From the NCBI RefSeq assembly GCF_051401765.1, contig NC_135064.1, positions 23,658,001 to 23,722,000 on the forward strand: a stretch of DNA of 64,000 nucleotides, written 5' to 3'. The stretch is from Calliopsis andreniformis. Lineage: Eukaryota > Arthropoda > Insecta > Hymenoptera > Andrenidae. This document shows, one piece after another, positions 24,501-36,350 of the stretch. The position numbers and the translations under genes are program-made. The notes beneath the pieces are model-generated. The model worked only from the letters and a program-made list of their open reading frames with translations, did not search any database and was not told where the DNA came from. How positions within the stretch are numbered: the stretch's first letter is position 1; the number at the start of each line of letters is the position of its first letter.

Positions 24501-25679
24501 CGACGCAGATGTGTTTCAACATTATGCAACACGTACAAGAAGTGTCTGCTAGGCAGACGCGTCGAAGTTGCACCACGAAATTGCATAAAATGACTGCAAA
24601 AGCATGTGAAGTACTCAGTAATCAAGTCTAATCATCGAACACCATAACAGCAATGCTTTCAAATTTCAACACTTCAATTTTCAAACCGAGAATATTTAAC
24701 CCGTAAAATTAGTGTCATGTGGCAATATTCTATATTTTGAGTACCCTTAAGCTGCGTTCCCACATGCGCAACTTATGCCACCTGTATTCAAGAATTCAAT
24801 ATAATTTAATTTTCGAACACTTACGTAACAAAAAAGAAGAAAGTCAACTGATGCAAATTCTCTCTCTATTTCAATCTGTAATTCCATATGAAACTTTCCT
24901 CAATTACCAGCGTCACCCAATTGCAAAGCATTTCCAATCTCCTTTACTGTATTATTAAATTTTCATTATTCTACACTATGTCGTCAAAATCGTCCAATTT
25001 AACTAGTTCCAGATGGAAACGTCGTTGATAACGAGGCGTGGGAGGTTTCCTAGCGCCTTTGGTCGTTAAACCGTACGATTTTAACGATGCCGATTATGCT
25101 CTCGCGATCACGATTCGATCGTTCGTGCGCCAGGCTCGCCCACCTATTCGCGGTGCCAGCTTGAAATTATTTTGGTGCTTAAGGCCGCAACAACTGAGAG
25201 ACGATCGCTCGGCCGTCGCATACGCGGAATTCCCGTCTCTTCGGTGCTGTCCGCGCGGCGTATGAACGTGGTTTCAGAAAACGCGTGGCTCGCGGACAGG
25301 CGCCCATCTGTAATCGATACCTGGAATCCAATCGGGACTCGAAATAGTACAGTGGGGCCTCCTCTGCGTGGAATCTTTTATTTTTTCTCTGATGTTTGGG
25401 TCGCCTATATCCACTACAGATTTTTTTGTATATTCTAGGCTTTTAAAAAATCTATAAGAATTCTGCTACTTCTTAGTATCTCTAGAATATCTCTAAGACT
25501 ACTAAGTTGTCATTCTTAACATAAATAATACACCCTGTCGTTTATAGATTCTTTTTTTTATTTTCCACGAAGAACTTCAAGAAAGTTTTCAAACTCAACA
25601 AATCTCGTGTCATGGAATACCTATACTGGTGACAAAGGGTTAATCAATACCCTGAAAACTGAAGAAACAGAGCAGACGA
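18501..25679. other. Non-coding stretch with scattered CpG-rich segments
   Basis: CpG-rich patches occur near 18800-19300, 20080-20600, 21000-21450, 21950-22300 and 25020-25340, separated by AT-rich DNA. Open frames are short and unrecognised. Confidence 0.5.
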
Positions 25680-26420
25680 AACTATGTACTCAAGCCTAAC
25701 CACTAAGCCTAACTAAACTCCTTCCACCCACTCTCAATCATTCGTACTGTCTCGTCACCTCGTCAGAGAGGAGAAAGACCAAAGCAGTGCAGTGATCCGC
25801 GTCGCGACGAAAGTCGTAGGTGGCCGCGTCATCCGTTCATTTATAGAGAGGCGTCGATCGACGGGAATGTACATACATTACGAAGATTGCATCACATCGA
25901 GAAAAATCGGAGGGGGGCAGGCGAGCCTGATTTAGAGAATGACTCTTTAAAGTACTCTCTCGAGTTTCGAGGCTGCGCGGGAGCGACGCTCGAGCGAATG
26001 AATGACGATGAACCTCGCGTGGACGCAGCGACGCGTTCGCTGAGGGTCTCCTCAAATTTCTTTGACTCTCTGAAGATTGAGCGCAGAGAGACATGAAAGC
26101 GAACGCCGATCGGAGCCTTCCTTTGTTCTTGGACCAAGGGTACGCTTCCAGCGTCTCGTTAGGGCTTGATGACGCTGTTAATGACCGTGCACAGGTACAT
26201 TGAGGAGAGGATTGCTAGATGAGAAGCGGTGGACGCGGGTGAAGACTGGAGGCGAGTTTTGGGGGATATTAAAGCGGTTTTGGGGACGTTGATGACAGTC
26301 TTTGTGGGTGGATTTTGCTGTCGTAGGTGTGGTTGTCTGTATTTGGGAATAGTAGAGAGTTTGTAGAAAATATATTTTGACTTTCAGGTGGGGTTAATGT
26401 TGTAAATGTGAACTAAAGAA
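25680..26420. other. C-rich / CpG-rich / G-rich module
   Basis: 25681-25740 has about 22 C and 3 G. The core 25780-26180 is CpG-rich. 26221-26340 has about 51 G and 12 C by hand count. Confidence 0.65.
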
Positions 26421-27469
26421 GGGTCAGTAAAAGTGTTAAGTACGACAATTTTATTCTGAAGCAGGAGGAATAATCTCTTTTCGACGACTCTAACAAGCTA
26501 GCAGTTCCTCAACCCCAGTGCCCAGGAAAATCGCATTTAATTAGCCTAACTCTCGTACCACGATCCCGAACTTTAGAACGAAACTTCTTCCTCGAGTTCC
26601 CTGTAGTAGTATCGTAGTTTAAACTGCTTTTATTAACCATCTGAGCCGTGAATAAAATAGCTACTGCAGCTAGACCGGCAAGGATTATTATAGTGAAGCT
26701 AGAGAGTCTCTCAGAGAAGAAGAGAAGAAGTCGAGGAAAAATAAGGTTTCCTTGAAGGTTCAGTCCACGTCTGACCCGAATAACGCAATTTGGAAGCAGG
26801 ACCGATGACAAGGGTCGGCTGACAATAGCCAGGATCTTCAGGGTAGCACAGTTACTCTCTTGCTCTCGAGTCAGGTGCGTGTAACTACGATAAGAGGGCG
26901 AAAGGAAGAGGCGAAAAAACGAGGGAAAAAGAGGGCTAAAGGGGAGTGGTGTTCGTGTTGCTCGAGTGACACGAGTACCGCTGGGCGCACATGGGCGAAT
27001 TTATAACGTGTCAGAAACCGCGGGCTCGTAACGCGAGGGAACACGCTCGCAGTTTGCGCGTCGCTAGGTGAACACGTACGCGACCTCGCGTGAGATAAAA
27101 GCGCGGCTCTGAAGACTTACGGCCCGCCGTGGCTTCATATTTCATCGGTCTTTCGTTATTCAATTACGTCACGTGCCGCCCATGGGACCTTTGACTCGGT
27201 TCCTCTTTCGCGGCCCTCCATCGGTGGAACGGAACTTTCCTCGCGTGCTTTTACCGCGGCGAGAGGGATTAGAGGACTATGTCGGATGCTGGGCAGAAGA
27301 CGGGATCAGAGATGACAGGGTCCTTGGGGTTATTAGGAGAATTGAATTATGCGGGGGAGGAACAGTTGGAGGTGGACCACTTTGGAGTGGCTACTTTAAT
27401 GGCTCTGGAAACTGACAGATTGACTGGTAACTTTTACTATGGAACTAGTATTTTTTAAGCTGCTTTCGT
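26421..27469. other. Non-coding, CpG-rich segments
   Basis: A short open frame on the minus strand (26811-26509) includes a hydrophobic run (TIIILAGLAAVAILF) but matches nothing known and lacks gene context. 26870-27280 is CpG-rich and 27290-27420 is G-rich. Confidence 0.4.
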
Positions 27470-27643
27470 TTTTGAGCTGGGAACTAGGAACGAAGAACTA
27501 AAGACTAAGAGCTAAGAAGTAGTAGTTTACAAATTAGGAGCAGATCCAGAACTAGGAAGTAATACCTCTGAAACTAGGAGGTAGAGAATAGCGTTATACC
27601 AATTGGAGCAAGGATTAGGAACTGAGAACTATGGTGCTATAAA

Positions 27644-27815
27644 CTAGGTACTAGGTACTAGGTACTAGGTACTAGGTACTAGGTACTAGGTACTAGGTAC
27701 TAGGTACTAGGTACTAGGTACTAGGTACTAGGTACTAGGTACTAGGTACTAGGTACTAGGTACTAGGTGCTAGGTACTAGGTGCTAGGTACTAGGTAGTA
27801 GATACTAGGTACTAG
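27644..27815. repeat. Heptamer tandem array (CTAGGTA)n, about 24 copies
   Basis: A 7-base unit repeats almost perfectly for about 172 bp, with a few single-base variants (GGTGCTA, GGTAGTA) near the right end. Degenerate relatives (aactaggaa, actaag, gaactagg) extend from about 27470 to 27880, suggesting local expansion from an older, decayed array. No spacers, so not CRISPR-like. Confidence 0.97.
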
Positions 27816-27889
27816 CAATTAAGTAATATAATAGAGTAGAAACTAGATACTAGGGATTAGGATTCTAGAAATAGCAACTGAGGTCCCCA

Positions 27890-28560
27890 GAAATTGGGCT
27901 AAACCTTACCACCAGAGCCTCCTATTCTGACCCCACGATATCCACATATCTCGAAATAAATACAAGATCTGTGCTCCCGCAATCTCACCCAACAACCGAC
28001 TAAGAAAATAAAAAAGAAGAAGGAGCAAAGAAACACGAGTGGACGATCGTATGTCCCTGGCTGAGGATGAAGGCGGCATTTGGCACAAGGTCGGCAGCCT
28101 ATAGGTGCACCTTCGTTTTTCGCCGATGCGATGCGCTCGCTGCACGCGCCGCGCGAAATAAAGAACGCTCTCGCGGCCGTCGACGTCGGCTGACCTCATC
28201 GCGGCCCGTATTTTCGCGCCCCCTTTCCTGCGACGCGCCGTCCTCTCGAGAAACCCCCGCCGCGAATGAAACACGCGCGTCACGTCGTCAATTAACGTTT
28301 CACGTTCGATTCGCGTTCGCGCATCCACTGTGCGTACCGCAGAAAATAAATCGCGCCAAGTGAAAGTAACGATGCGACGCGAAATGACTCGCCACCGCGT
28401 GACACGTTGGCCCATTAACCTCTCTTCGATGAAACCATCGCTGGGAAATATTTTTAATATGCGTTATGTGCTACTGCTTCGGGGGTTGCGGTTTTTTGTT
28501 AGCATTGGGGAGGGATGGGAAGGAGCTGGGTGTGATGAAAGCAACAGATATCAGGAATGT
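27890..28560. other. C-rich / CpG-rich / G-rich module
   Basis: 27890-28000 is C-rich, 28050-28420 is CpG-rich, and 28480-28560 is G-rich. Long open frames in the core on both strands are typical of CpG-rich DNA and not coding-like. Confidence 0.55.
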
Positions 28561-28740
28561 ATGTGTGAGAATGATCCGAAGTAACCGATGTACTTTTTTG
28601 TTATTTTTTAAGAGAGCAGACAAACAAATTTGATCATCCATTTGTTAAAATAGGTAATACCTGAAGTAGCTTATATTGTTAAATACTTTTAACTCAGAGG
28701 TTCAGAGGTGATGCACAGATTTATAGGAATTGAAACTTGA

Positions 28741-28822
28741 AACAAAATTTGAATATTCGAAAATTTGAAAATTCAAAAATTCAAAAATTTGAAAATTCGA
28801 ATATTTGAAAATTCGAAATTTC
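28741..28822. repeat. Degenerate TTTGAAAAT / TTCGAA array
   Basis: Units of 8-9 bases built on TTTGAAAAT and ATTCAAAA in both orientations, so the array is partly self-complementary and can fold. Confidence 0.85.
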
Positions 28823-28859
28823 CTCAGTTTTAAAAAATAACGATTTCTGTAACAAAAAA

Positions 28860-31559
28860 ACCCAAACCACGATCTCTTTTTCCAAGTTTTTCAGACTGTA
28901 AGTATCTCTGTATTTATCTCTAAATTTATTATTATATTGATTGATTCTGACAGGGTGTCCTCTGCACACGTCCTGACAGCCCGCGAGGAGGAATAAATCT
29001 GAACGGTTGCGCAACGGGAGCACAATGAACAATTATTTTAGTCACGAGCTTTCCTAGCGTCGCGTAATAATCTCGTTCGAATCGGTTCGGCTTATCGCGA
29101 GGATAGTATATCGCGGACGGGCGCGTAATCGAGCGATTACGGTAACGCGTGAAAAATGATACAATTGCGAGCGCGTGCACGCTCGCGCGGCGTGGAGAAC
29201 GGCTCTCGAAAGTTCACGAATTAAATTGCATTAAGTGAAAGCGAGCGTGTTGCGACACGCGACATATAAAATTCGCAACGAGGATCGGGATTTAAGGAAG
29301 TAGCCGACTAACGCGTCTGCTTTCTCGACTAATTTATAAATATCACGTCCTCGAGGCGAACCAATCGCATTACCGTGCCTCTTCTTTCGCGTATTTTTTT
29401 TCTCTCCTCTCTTCTATTATTCCCTCCCCGAATCGATTCGCATGCTGGCCGATGCATCGCTATAACGTCGTGGCCGACGCGACGAAATCGAAACGAGTCC
29501 TGGAAATTGTGTCGACTCGAGACTCGGTTGTCCAAGATTTGCGACGAGTCGTGACTATCTATTTCAATATGTTGTCTGTCATGGTGGATCTTCAATGCTC
29601 ACAATATTCCTCTGTTTAACATTTATCAATTTTTGTGCAGCATTAATATCATGCTGTTAAAAATGGCGTGAGGCAATATCTGTGAAATATTCTTATTTTG
29701 AATATCTGTATGTGCGTGCAAGACAGAAGGATTCGAAAAGGCGAAAAAGCTGCGTGGGTGGCAACTTGTTAATGCGGTCATTGAGGACATTGATTTGTAG
29801 CAACCTGGGGGAGTTTGAAGTACATGTAGCGAGGGATATTTGTATGAAGTCAATTTATCTACTGGTAACTCACTTTGTCTTGTCAGAGATATAAGCGAGA
29901 GTCCAGATTCCACAGCAACGAAGTTATTTTAAATTACGATGAAGATAAAGTAATGAGCTTCCAAAGGAGGAAATACTATATTTCAATACAAGCGAAGATA
30001 AATTGCTTTCTGAAGAAAATTTTTTGAAGATGTATTACTAACAGTTCGTTGGTAGTTTGTGTTATATGTAATCTAAAGTGCTACATTCTGTCTCTCATTG
30101 TTGATCTCATCAAGATCGGCTGAATTAGCGGAAGTCGAGGTGTTATTCTCGGTAAGGAATTCGACACGTTACAGAATCTCAAATTTCGTACACCGTCCTT
30201 GGGGATACCCCAAACACCTGCTACCATTCCTCAAGAGTAAGCGAAAATTTTACCCAATGACATTCGCGTTGCGACATTTTAACCTACATTTTAATCTCAC
30301 ATCTGATGAAATATGATCCCCTGCACAGCCTTAATAGTTTATTTTCACATATTATATAATCCGCGAGACTTTTACCTCTATCTAATCGAGACCATCTTGC
30401 TATAAAACTCTAGCAAATCAGAAAAAACGCACAGCCATAAGAATGAACTTCAGGCAACAATAGACAATTCATAAAAAAAATTCATTAATAGATTCCATTT
30501 TCCACACCCTCACTCGACTAAAACCTCTCCTTTTACCCTGAACCAAAAAATAAATAAATAAATAAGAAACAGCAAAAGAAATGAGATAAGAACCTCAAAA
30601 TTAATCTCTCGCAGAGGATCCACCGCAAGACACGAACCCTTCCACAGATTCGAGTGTTGGCGCCGCTGTAACTATTAATTTGATGGAATTACGAAGCCCC
30701 AGCGAGGCGGTTTACACGAACGATGGTCTGTGCGAATTGATCGCGAGGCAACTACTCGCCGCGGATGATCCTGTCGTTCAGCGAATCGTGTTAGATGTAA
30801 AAGCTCGTTTCTATGGCTGCAGCGAGGGGTATCGGTGCCAGGGAGGGTTTTTCGAAAATTCAATCGCATATAGTGATATGATGTAACCGCCTGAGCAATC
30901 CACTTGCGTAACTGTGCGATCGCGGCGCGATTAATCGAAACGTATTGCCGTGAGCTGCTCTGCCTCGTGTTACGCGATTTTAAATGCCTGCGGAGAGCGT
31001 CTCTCCTCGTGCTGTCGATGATTATGCAACTGATAGTGGAAAAAAATGAGTAAGAACATCGGGACGAGGGTGCCAGTGGAAATCGACTTCGAAGTAGGAT
31101 TTTTGTTCGGTTCTTCTTGTGAGATGGTTGGATTGATAAAGTTATGAAGAAGTTTAGAGAGTGTCAAAAATTCTTGTGCACTGGAGTATACCTTACTATG
31201 CGATTTCTTTTTCTTCAGAGTTACATATTTATTTTATACTCACTTTTAGGCCTACAGGGTGTAGTGACAATATAGTTAAATACTGTGCTAAAGTGGAGCC
31301 TGGTAGTGTTGGTCAATGTAAATTGAAAATGAGCAAGGAAGTATACAAATTTGGATTGCAAGACCAAAGTGTATTAAGTGAAATGGAAAAACAGTGGTCT
31401 TAGTATACTTTGGTTCTCGGGTTTAGAAATATAAAAAAGAAAGGCTGCTCGCCATGACACTATACACTTTCTAATATTGATCAAGCTAGATCATAAATGA
31501 ATAGAAAGAAAATAAAGTAGAAAAATTGTGAAATGAAAATTTTTGAACGCCTATTGAGG
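28860..31559. other. Non-coding stretch
   Basis: 28960-29560 and 30600-30960 are CpG-rich, the rest AT-rich. A small plus-strand frame (30680-30886) begins MMELRSPSEA but matches nothing known. An (AAAT)n run lies at 30546-30562. Confidence 0.45.
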
Positions 31560-32480
31560 AGTGACCCATCATACATTCGCCCCTTAGAAAGGCAACCACC
31601 CTGAGCTCCTAATACAAATTCCCTTTTTTTCAAGCTTTTACCACTAAATTACATACATCCTTCTCATTTGACATTTAATAATAATTACCAATATCAATTA
31701 CAGTATCCCAATAACTACATAATAATATCCTGTAATACTAATCTGAATCACCCTGTATCACACCTCGCTCAACCCAACGAACTCTATCACCCTACGCGAC
31801 TCTAATTTCAAATATCCTCTTTCCACTCGATAAACCAAGGTCTAATCTTCTTGAATTTCAAGCACTCGGCTCCGCCCAATAAGGCAAGCCTTATTCCGCT
31901 ACAATTTCGAGCGCTCCAACACTTTACCATCCCAAATACCTCGACTAACACGCCTATAGACTGGACTCGTCACAGAGGCGCAATTTCGCGAGCACCATGA
32001 CGTAGAGTGCAATCCGTGGCCCGTTTTCATCGGCTCCTGGTTGGAATTCCTCGTCGCGCATCGTCGACCGCTCTTCCAACGTAGAATCGCTCGGTAGGAT
32101 CAAGAAGGGAGGGTTCCGCGTGTTGCAACCGCACTGCACGAGCTGTTGCGAAACACGACCGCGGGGGAACGTCGAAATTTTCTAACTACGGCTTAATAAA
32201 CCGATAATCGCCGATGAATAGCGAGGAGTTTCTAATTGCTCGCGGCTGGATCTGGGGCTACCGTTGCGTAATCCGGGGCTCGAGCACACGGCCGCGGGCT
32301 GTTGCGAAATTTTCGAGATAAAAGTTAGCGCGAGCGCTGGAATGCGCCATCGTTAAGGGATTCGTTCGATTTGCCATGCCTGTGGTCCAATTTTTGTGGG
32401 AGGAGTGAAGCGGATTGTTTGGTATGCATGGTTGTTCTCTTGGATCATCGTTCAATGCTGACTTTATAGCGAGGGATCTG
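31560..32480. other. C-rich / CpG-rich / G-rich module
   Basis: 31560-31940 is C/A-rich with few G, 31950-32340 is CpG-rich, and the right flank to about 32480 is G/T-rich. Confidence 0.5.
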
Positions 32481-35150
32481 TTTTTCAGGTAGACTTATAT
32501 GAGAGATTGTTCTATTCTGTTTCAAGTAGGTTCAAGTTGTACTAAATATAGTAGCACCATGATTAATCGACTGAACATCAGATTCAGAATTGAGACACTC
32601 AATTAGTGGCTAATATTTGTACTCTCTATCCTATCCTGACTACTCTCAGGGTCGGTCTGAAATTCATCCAAGGCTCTGCTGTACTTGTTCTGATTGTTAT
32701 TAGACTGAATACTTGAGACCTGGGATACCAAAAATTATGGTCAAGTATGATTCGATTAATCGAGATCCTATGCATAGTAACAAGCTTCTATTTTTGTGAA
32801 TATACGTACTGTCATTCAAGTATGATACAGCCAGGAAAGATATTTTACTGTAGCTAGTACCCAGTAATATATAGGAAAATTTGAAAAAATGCAAGATACA
32901 CATCAAAATACAGGACGAAATAAGGATTCGCGACTCCTCGAGTCCCCACAGCTTCAAATGTGTTCCTCGAAAACCTTCTTCCTAAAGTTTCTCCGTGATT
33001 TCGGGAGACACAGTCGGTGCACGCTTTGTTTTTCAAGAGGCCTAGCCGCAGAGAATTAGTATTCCTCGGGTGGAAAGGACCTAGACCCAGTATCGGCCGT
33101 GGAATTGCCTAATACATCGTCGTGTGGCAAGTAATGCGGGGAATTGGGTTAGAAAGTTAGCGGCCGGCGTTCGCAATGAAAATACAGCCGTCGAAAGGGA
33201 ATCAGGTGAGCCGAAGAAACGGTCGCAGGCAAATGGAACGAGAAGCGACGCGATTATTACGTGGAAAACGACGACCGATTCTTCCTCCGTTTCTCCTTTC
33301 GATACCTTCCGATGGAACGGCCACACGACGCTCGCTGGTTACGAAATCGATGCTATCGAACTGGGGAGAGTGGTCATCGGTGAACGAGTGGAATCGAACG
33401 CAAATTAGATGCACGATACTCTATCGTTGTATCGTTTCGCATAGATATAAAATAGAGGGTGGAATTTTTTATTGATAGTGAGTGAGAAAATTTTCGCTTG
33501 TGACAAAATTGAAAAGAAGAACTGTTGTATTAGAATCTTCGATGCTAGTTGTAAGGAATGTTTGACAAGTAGGATTGCCATTCCTTGATAGTAGAAAGTA
33601 CTGAGAGTAGAGTTACTTGGAGAGAAAAGTGGAAGATGACTTTGTAGAAAATAATGAACAGTAAATTGCCCATTAATGAGAGGTTGCATGGACCCGTCAA
33701 TATTTATAGACTTCGTTATATGGAATGAAAAAAGGTAGTTGTCCTTTTAAAAAGGTTCCATCTTCTCCCTAATACTGCAGGCCATCGATTTTAAAATAGG
33801 CCAAGACAGGATTACCCAGTGAACCGCTCTCTCAAGAGTTTGCCAATACTCTTGACTTAACGCTTGAAAAAATTTACTCAGAAAGGATTTGCTCTCAACG
33901 AAGTAACTCAGGAAATAAATTAAAGGTTCGTTAATGACAGAAAAGAGTTCCTTCAATCTAAACTGAATCTGAACTTTGAAATTTTAAAATATCAGTTTAA
34001 CTTTGCAAACGAACTTACGAGTCACAGCAAAATCCATACTTTTCAATTCTGATTGAAAAAAAAAGGGAATAAAAAATTTGGCCCAGTTCAAACGATCATC
34101 ATGATATGAATTTTTCTGTTTCGAAATAATGTGTGGGATAAATTCATGAATTTCTATGGACTTTCGTGGCGAGCACATGGGAACAGGTTTAATGTGGAGC
34201 AACACGAGACGCTAGAGCACGAGGTGTTTCGTCGATGGTCTCGATAATCGCGTGGCTCGCTCGGTTGCATGCGGAATGAAGTTGATTCGGGTACGTGGCA
34301 CAATTTAGAAGCGGTGCGGACAGGGACGCGCACGCACTGCGACACGTGATCCACGGTGCATAATCGTTCGAGCTTGATAAAGATCTGAATGTTAATTGAC
34401 CCTTATCACGGTCGCAGGGAGTCGATGTGGTTTTGTTATTTCGATACAAGGGGACTGATTTTTAGAAGCGATTTAGTTGTTTACAGGACGACCGACTCGA
34501 ATTACTGGTAAACCAAAAAACAATCCATGGTAATCGCGAGAATGATGATAACGATGTTCTGTTTCGTAGTGCCATTAACATAAAACGTACAATGACAGGG
34601 AATTAAGCTTTCAAATAAGATACAACGACGAAAAATTACGTTTTTAAATTAAACGACACTTTAAAAAGGGGCATCTGAGAGGCCATACTTGCGAACATGA
34701 TTCCGCGAAATGCGCGAAATTCGTTGCATCAAGGCTGTGTCAGGCAATCATGCCATGCGACACGACGCACACGATGATTTGTACTGTAATATCTCAAGCA
34801 TATCGGATCATTGTTGGTAAATTTGGGTGGGCTTTTCTCTGGATTATTTGTGGGAAGGGGGACCAACAAATAATAAGGTTACAGCGTGTAAGGTCATGGC
34901 CTGTTCGCATTAATAAACACGTTTGTTTGTACGCGATAAGGCAGCTTTACATGCATCTCGCTGGATACCTCGGACAAATCGCTATACAAATATTGATTTT
35001 ACTCTGCGAGGTACTCGCACATTACGCATTTCATATTTTATATGCAGCTTTCCCTGTTCTTCCTTATACTCATTTCTTCTTTTTTTATGCATTCTGAAGT
35101 TATAAGAAATTGAAAATTTTTAGTTATTAAGTAGTGTGTAGACATCGTTC
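32481..35150. other. Non-coding stretch
   Basis: CpG-rich at 33060-33400 and 34170-34400, AT-rich elsewhere. No recognised protein or RNA gene. Confidence 0.45.
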
Positions 35151-35154
35151 GAAA

Positions 35155-35280
35155 TATTCGAACTTTTGAATATTTGAAATTTTGAATATTTGAATATTTA
35201 AAAATTTGAATATTTAAAAATTTGAATATTTGAAATTTTGAATATTTAAAAATTTGAATATTTGAAAATTTTGAACCGTT
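35155..35280. repeat. Degenerate TTTGAATATT array
   Basis: Tandem 8-10-base units (ttgaatattt, tgaaaatttt, taaaaattt). The minus strand can be read as a repetitive Phe/Ile/Lys/Asn peptide, which is an artefact of the repeat. Confidence 0.9.
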
Positions 35281-35429
35281 GTTTTCTAGCATTTAAATAG
35301 TATAAAATCCGAAAATTCAGAACTCTAATAGCTTTACACCTCCGTATATATCTATATGCTTAAGTCAAAAAGTGACACAATTTTCTCATGGTAAAAATGG
35401 AAGCCTCTCACAGCACATACTTACAAAAA

Positions 35430-36350
35430 TTTTCAGTTGCAAAAACACTCACAAAATACTATCAAGCTCAACTCGATATTTTCCCAGTATGCACTAAAAT
35501 GGATTGCGGTTACTCATCAAGCCTCATCTTATTCCACAATGGCATTCCACATAGGTAGGCACACTCCCACACCCAATGCCTCCATTACTTCAACCAATCA
35601 ACCCATACATTCTTTCCCACCAAAATTACCATCAATCATTCCACCATCCTAAACCACAAAACCACCAAAAAGGAGATCGTCTAAACGCAAATCTTCCTCC
35701 AGCGCGACCTACACTAAATCGGGACGCACAAAAGCGTCACCAGAACCAAATTCGTAAGGAGGAAGGCATCCAGGGACCGGAAGCGACCTTTCTCGTGCAA
35801 GAGGAACCTTGGCGCTGCGCGAAGCCCCACGCAGTTGCTGCGCGCGGTCCTATTCGCGCGTGGCGCGCGTCTGATTCACCTCGTCGTGCGCGGCCGAAAG
35901 AGAGAAGAGCGCGAGACTATAAATAATGCGTTTTCTGACTCATCGGCCGAGCGATGTGCCATCGGGCTGCTGAATGGCCTCTAAACCACCGCGGCGGCCT
36001 TTCCGCGCGAGAACGCACACGCGCCACCGCCGCAGGACGAGCCGATCGCCGATTACAGCGATCATCAAGCTTCCGCGAGTTTTTCGATCTCGGTTCCATG
36101 CGATCGCGCAGGAATCTGACCGAGATAAGGACTCAGACCAGCTGAGTTTCCCTTTCGGGATCGCTCGATCCTTGAGTCGGGATCGAGGTCGTTTTTGCGA
36201 GGGGTGAGATTCTCTCCCGTCACTGTTGACACAGATCTGGAGGAGGAAAAAGGTTACTCGGTGTTGGGACGCGAGGCTTGAGGTAGTCTGAGGTTAGGTG
36301 AATCGCTGGGATTGAGGTTAGGTTGTTAAAGAAGTTTCTGGAGCCTGTCC
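35430..36350. other. C-rich / CpG-rich / G-rich module (clearest example)
   Basis: 35521-35700 contains about 66 C and 13 G by hand count, with no G at all in 35581-35640. The core 35700-36200 is CpG-rich. 36241-36300 has about 26 G and 6 C. The TTGAA array lies just to the left. Confidence 0.7.

Noticed and set aside
27644..27815. CRISPR-like or telomeric array
   Set aside because: Seven-base units are directly adjacent with no spacers, and the unit is not TTAGG.
27906..28415. 169-codon minus-strand frame
   Set aside because: Arg-rich composition of CpG-rich DNA, no recognisable domain, overlapping frames on the other strand.
31161..31403. 80-codon plus-strand frame possibly from a transposase
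   Set aside because: No DDE motif or known transposase signature, and no inverted ends around it.
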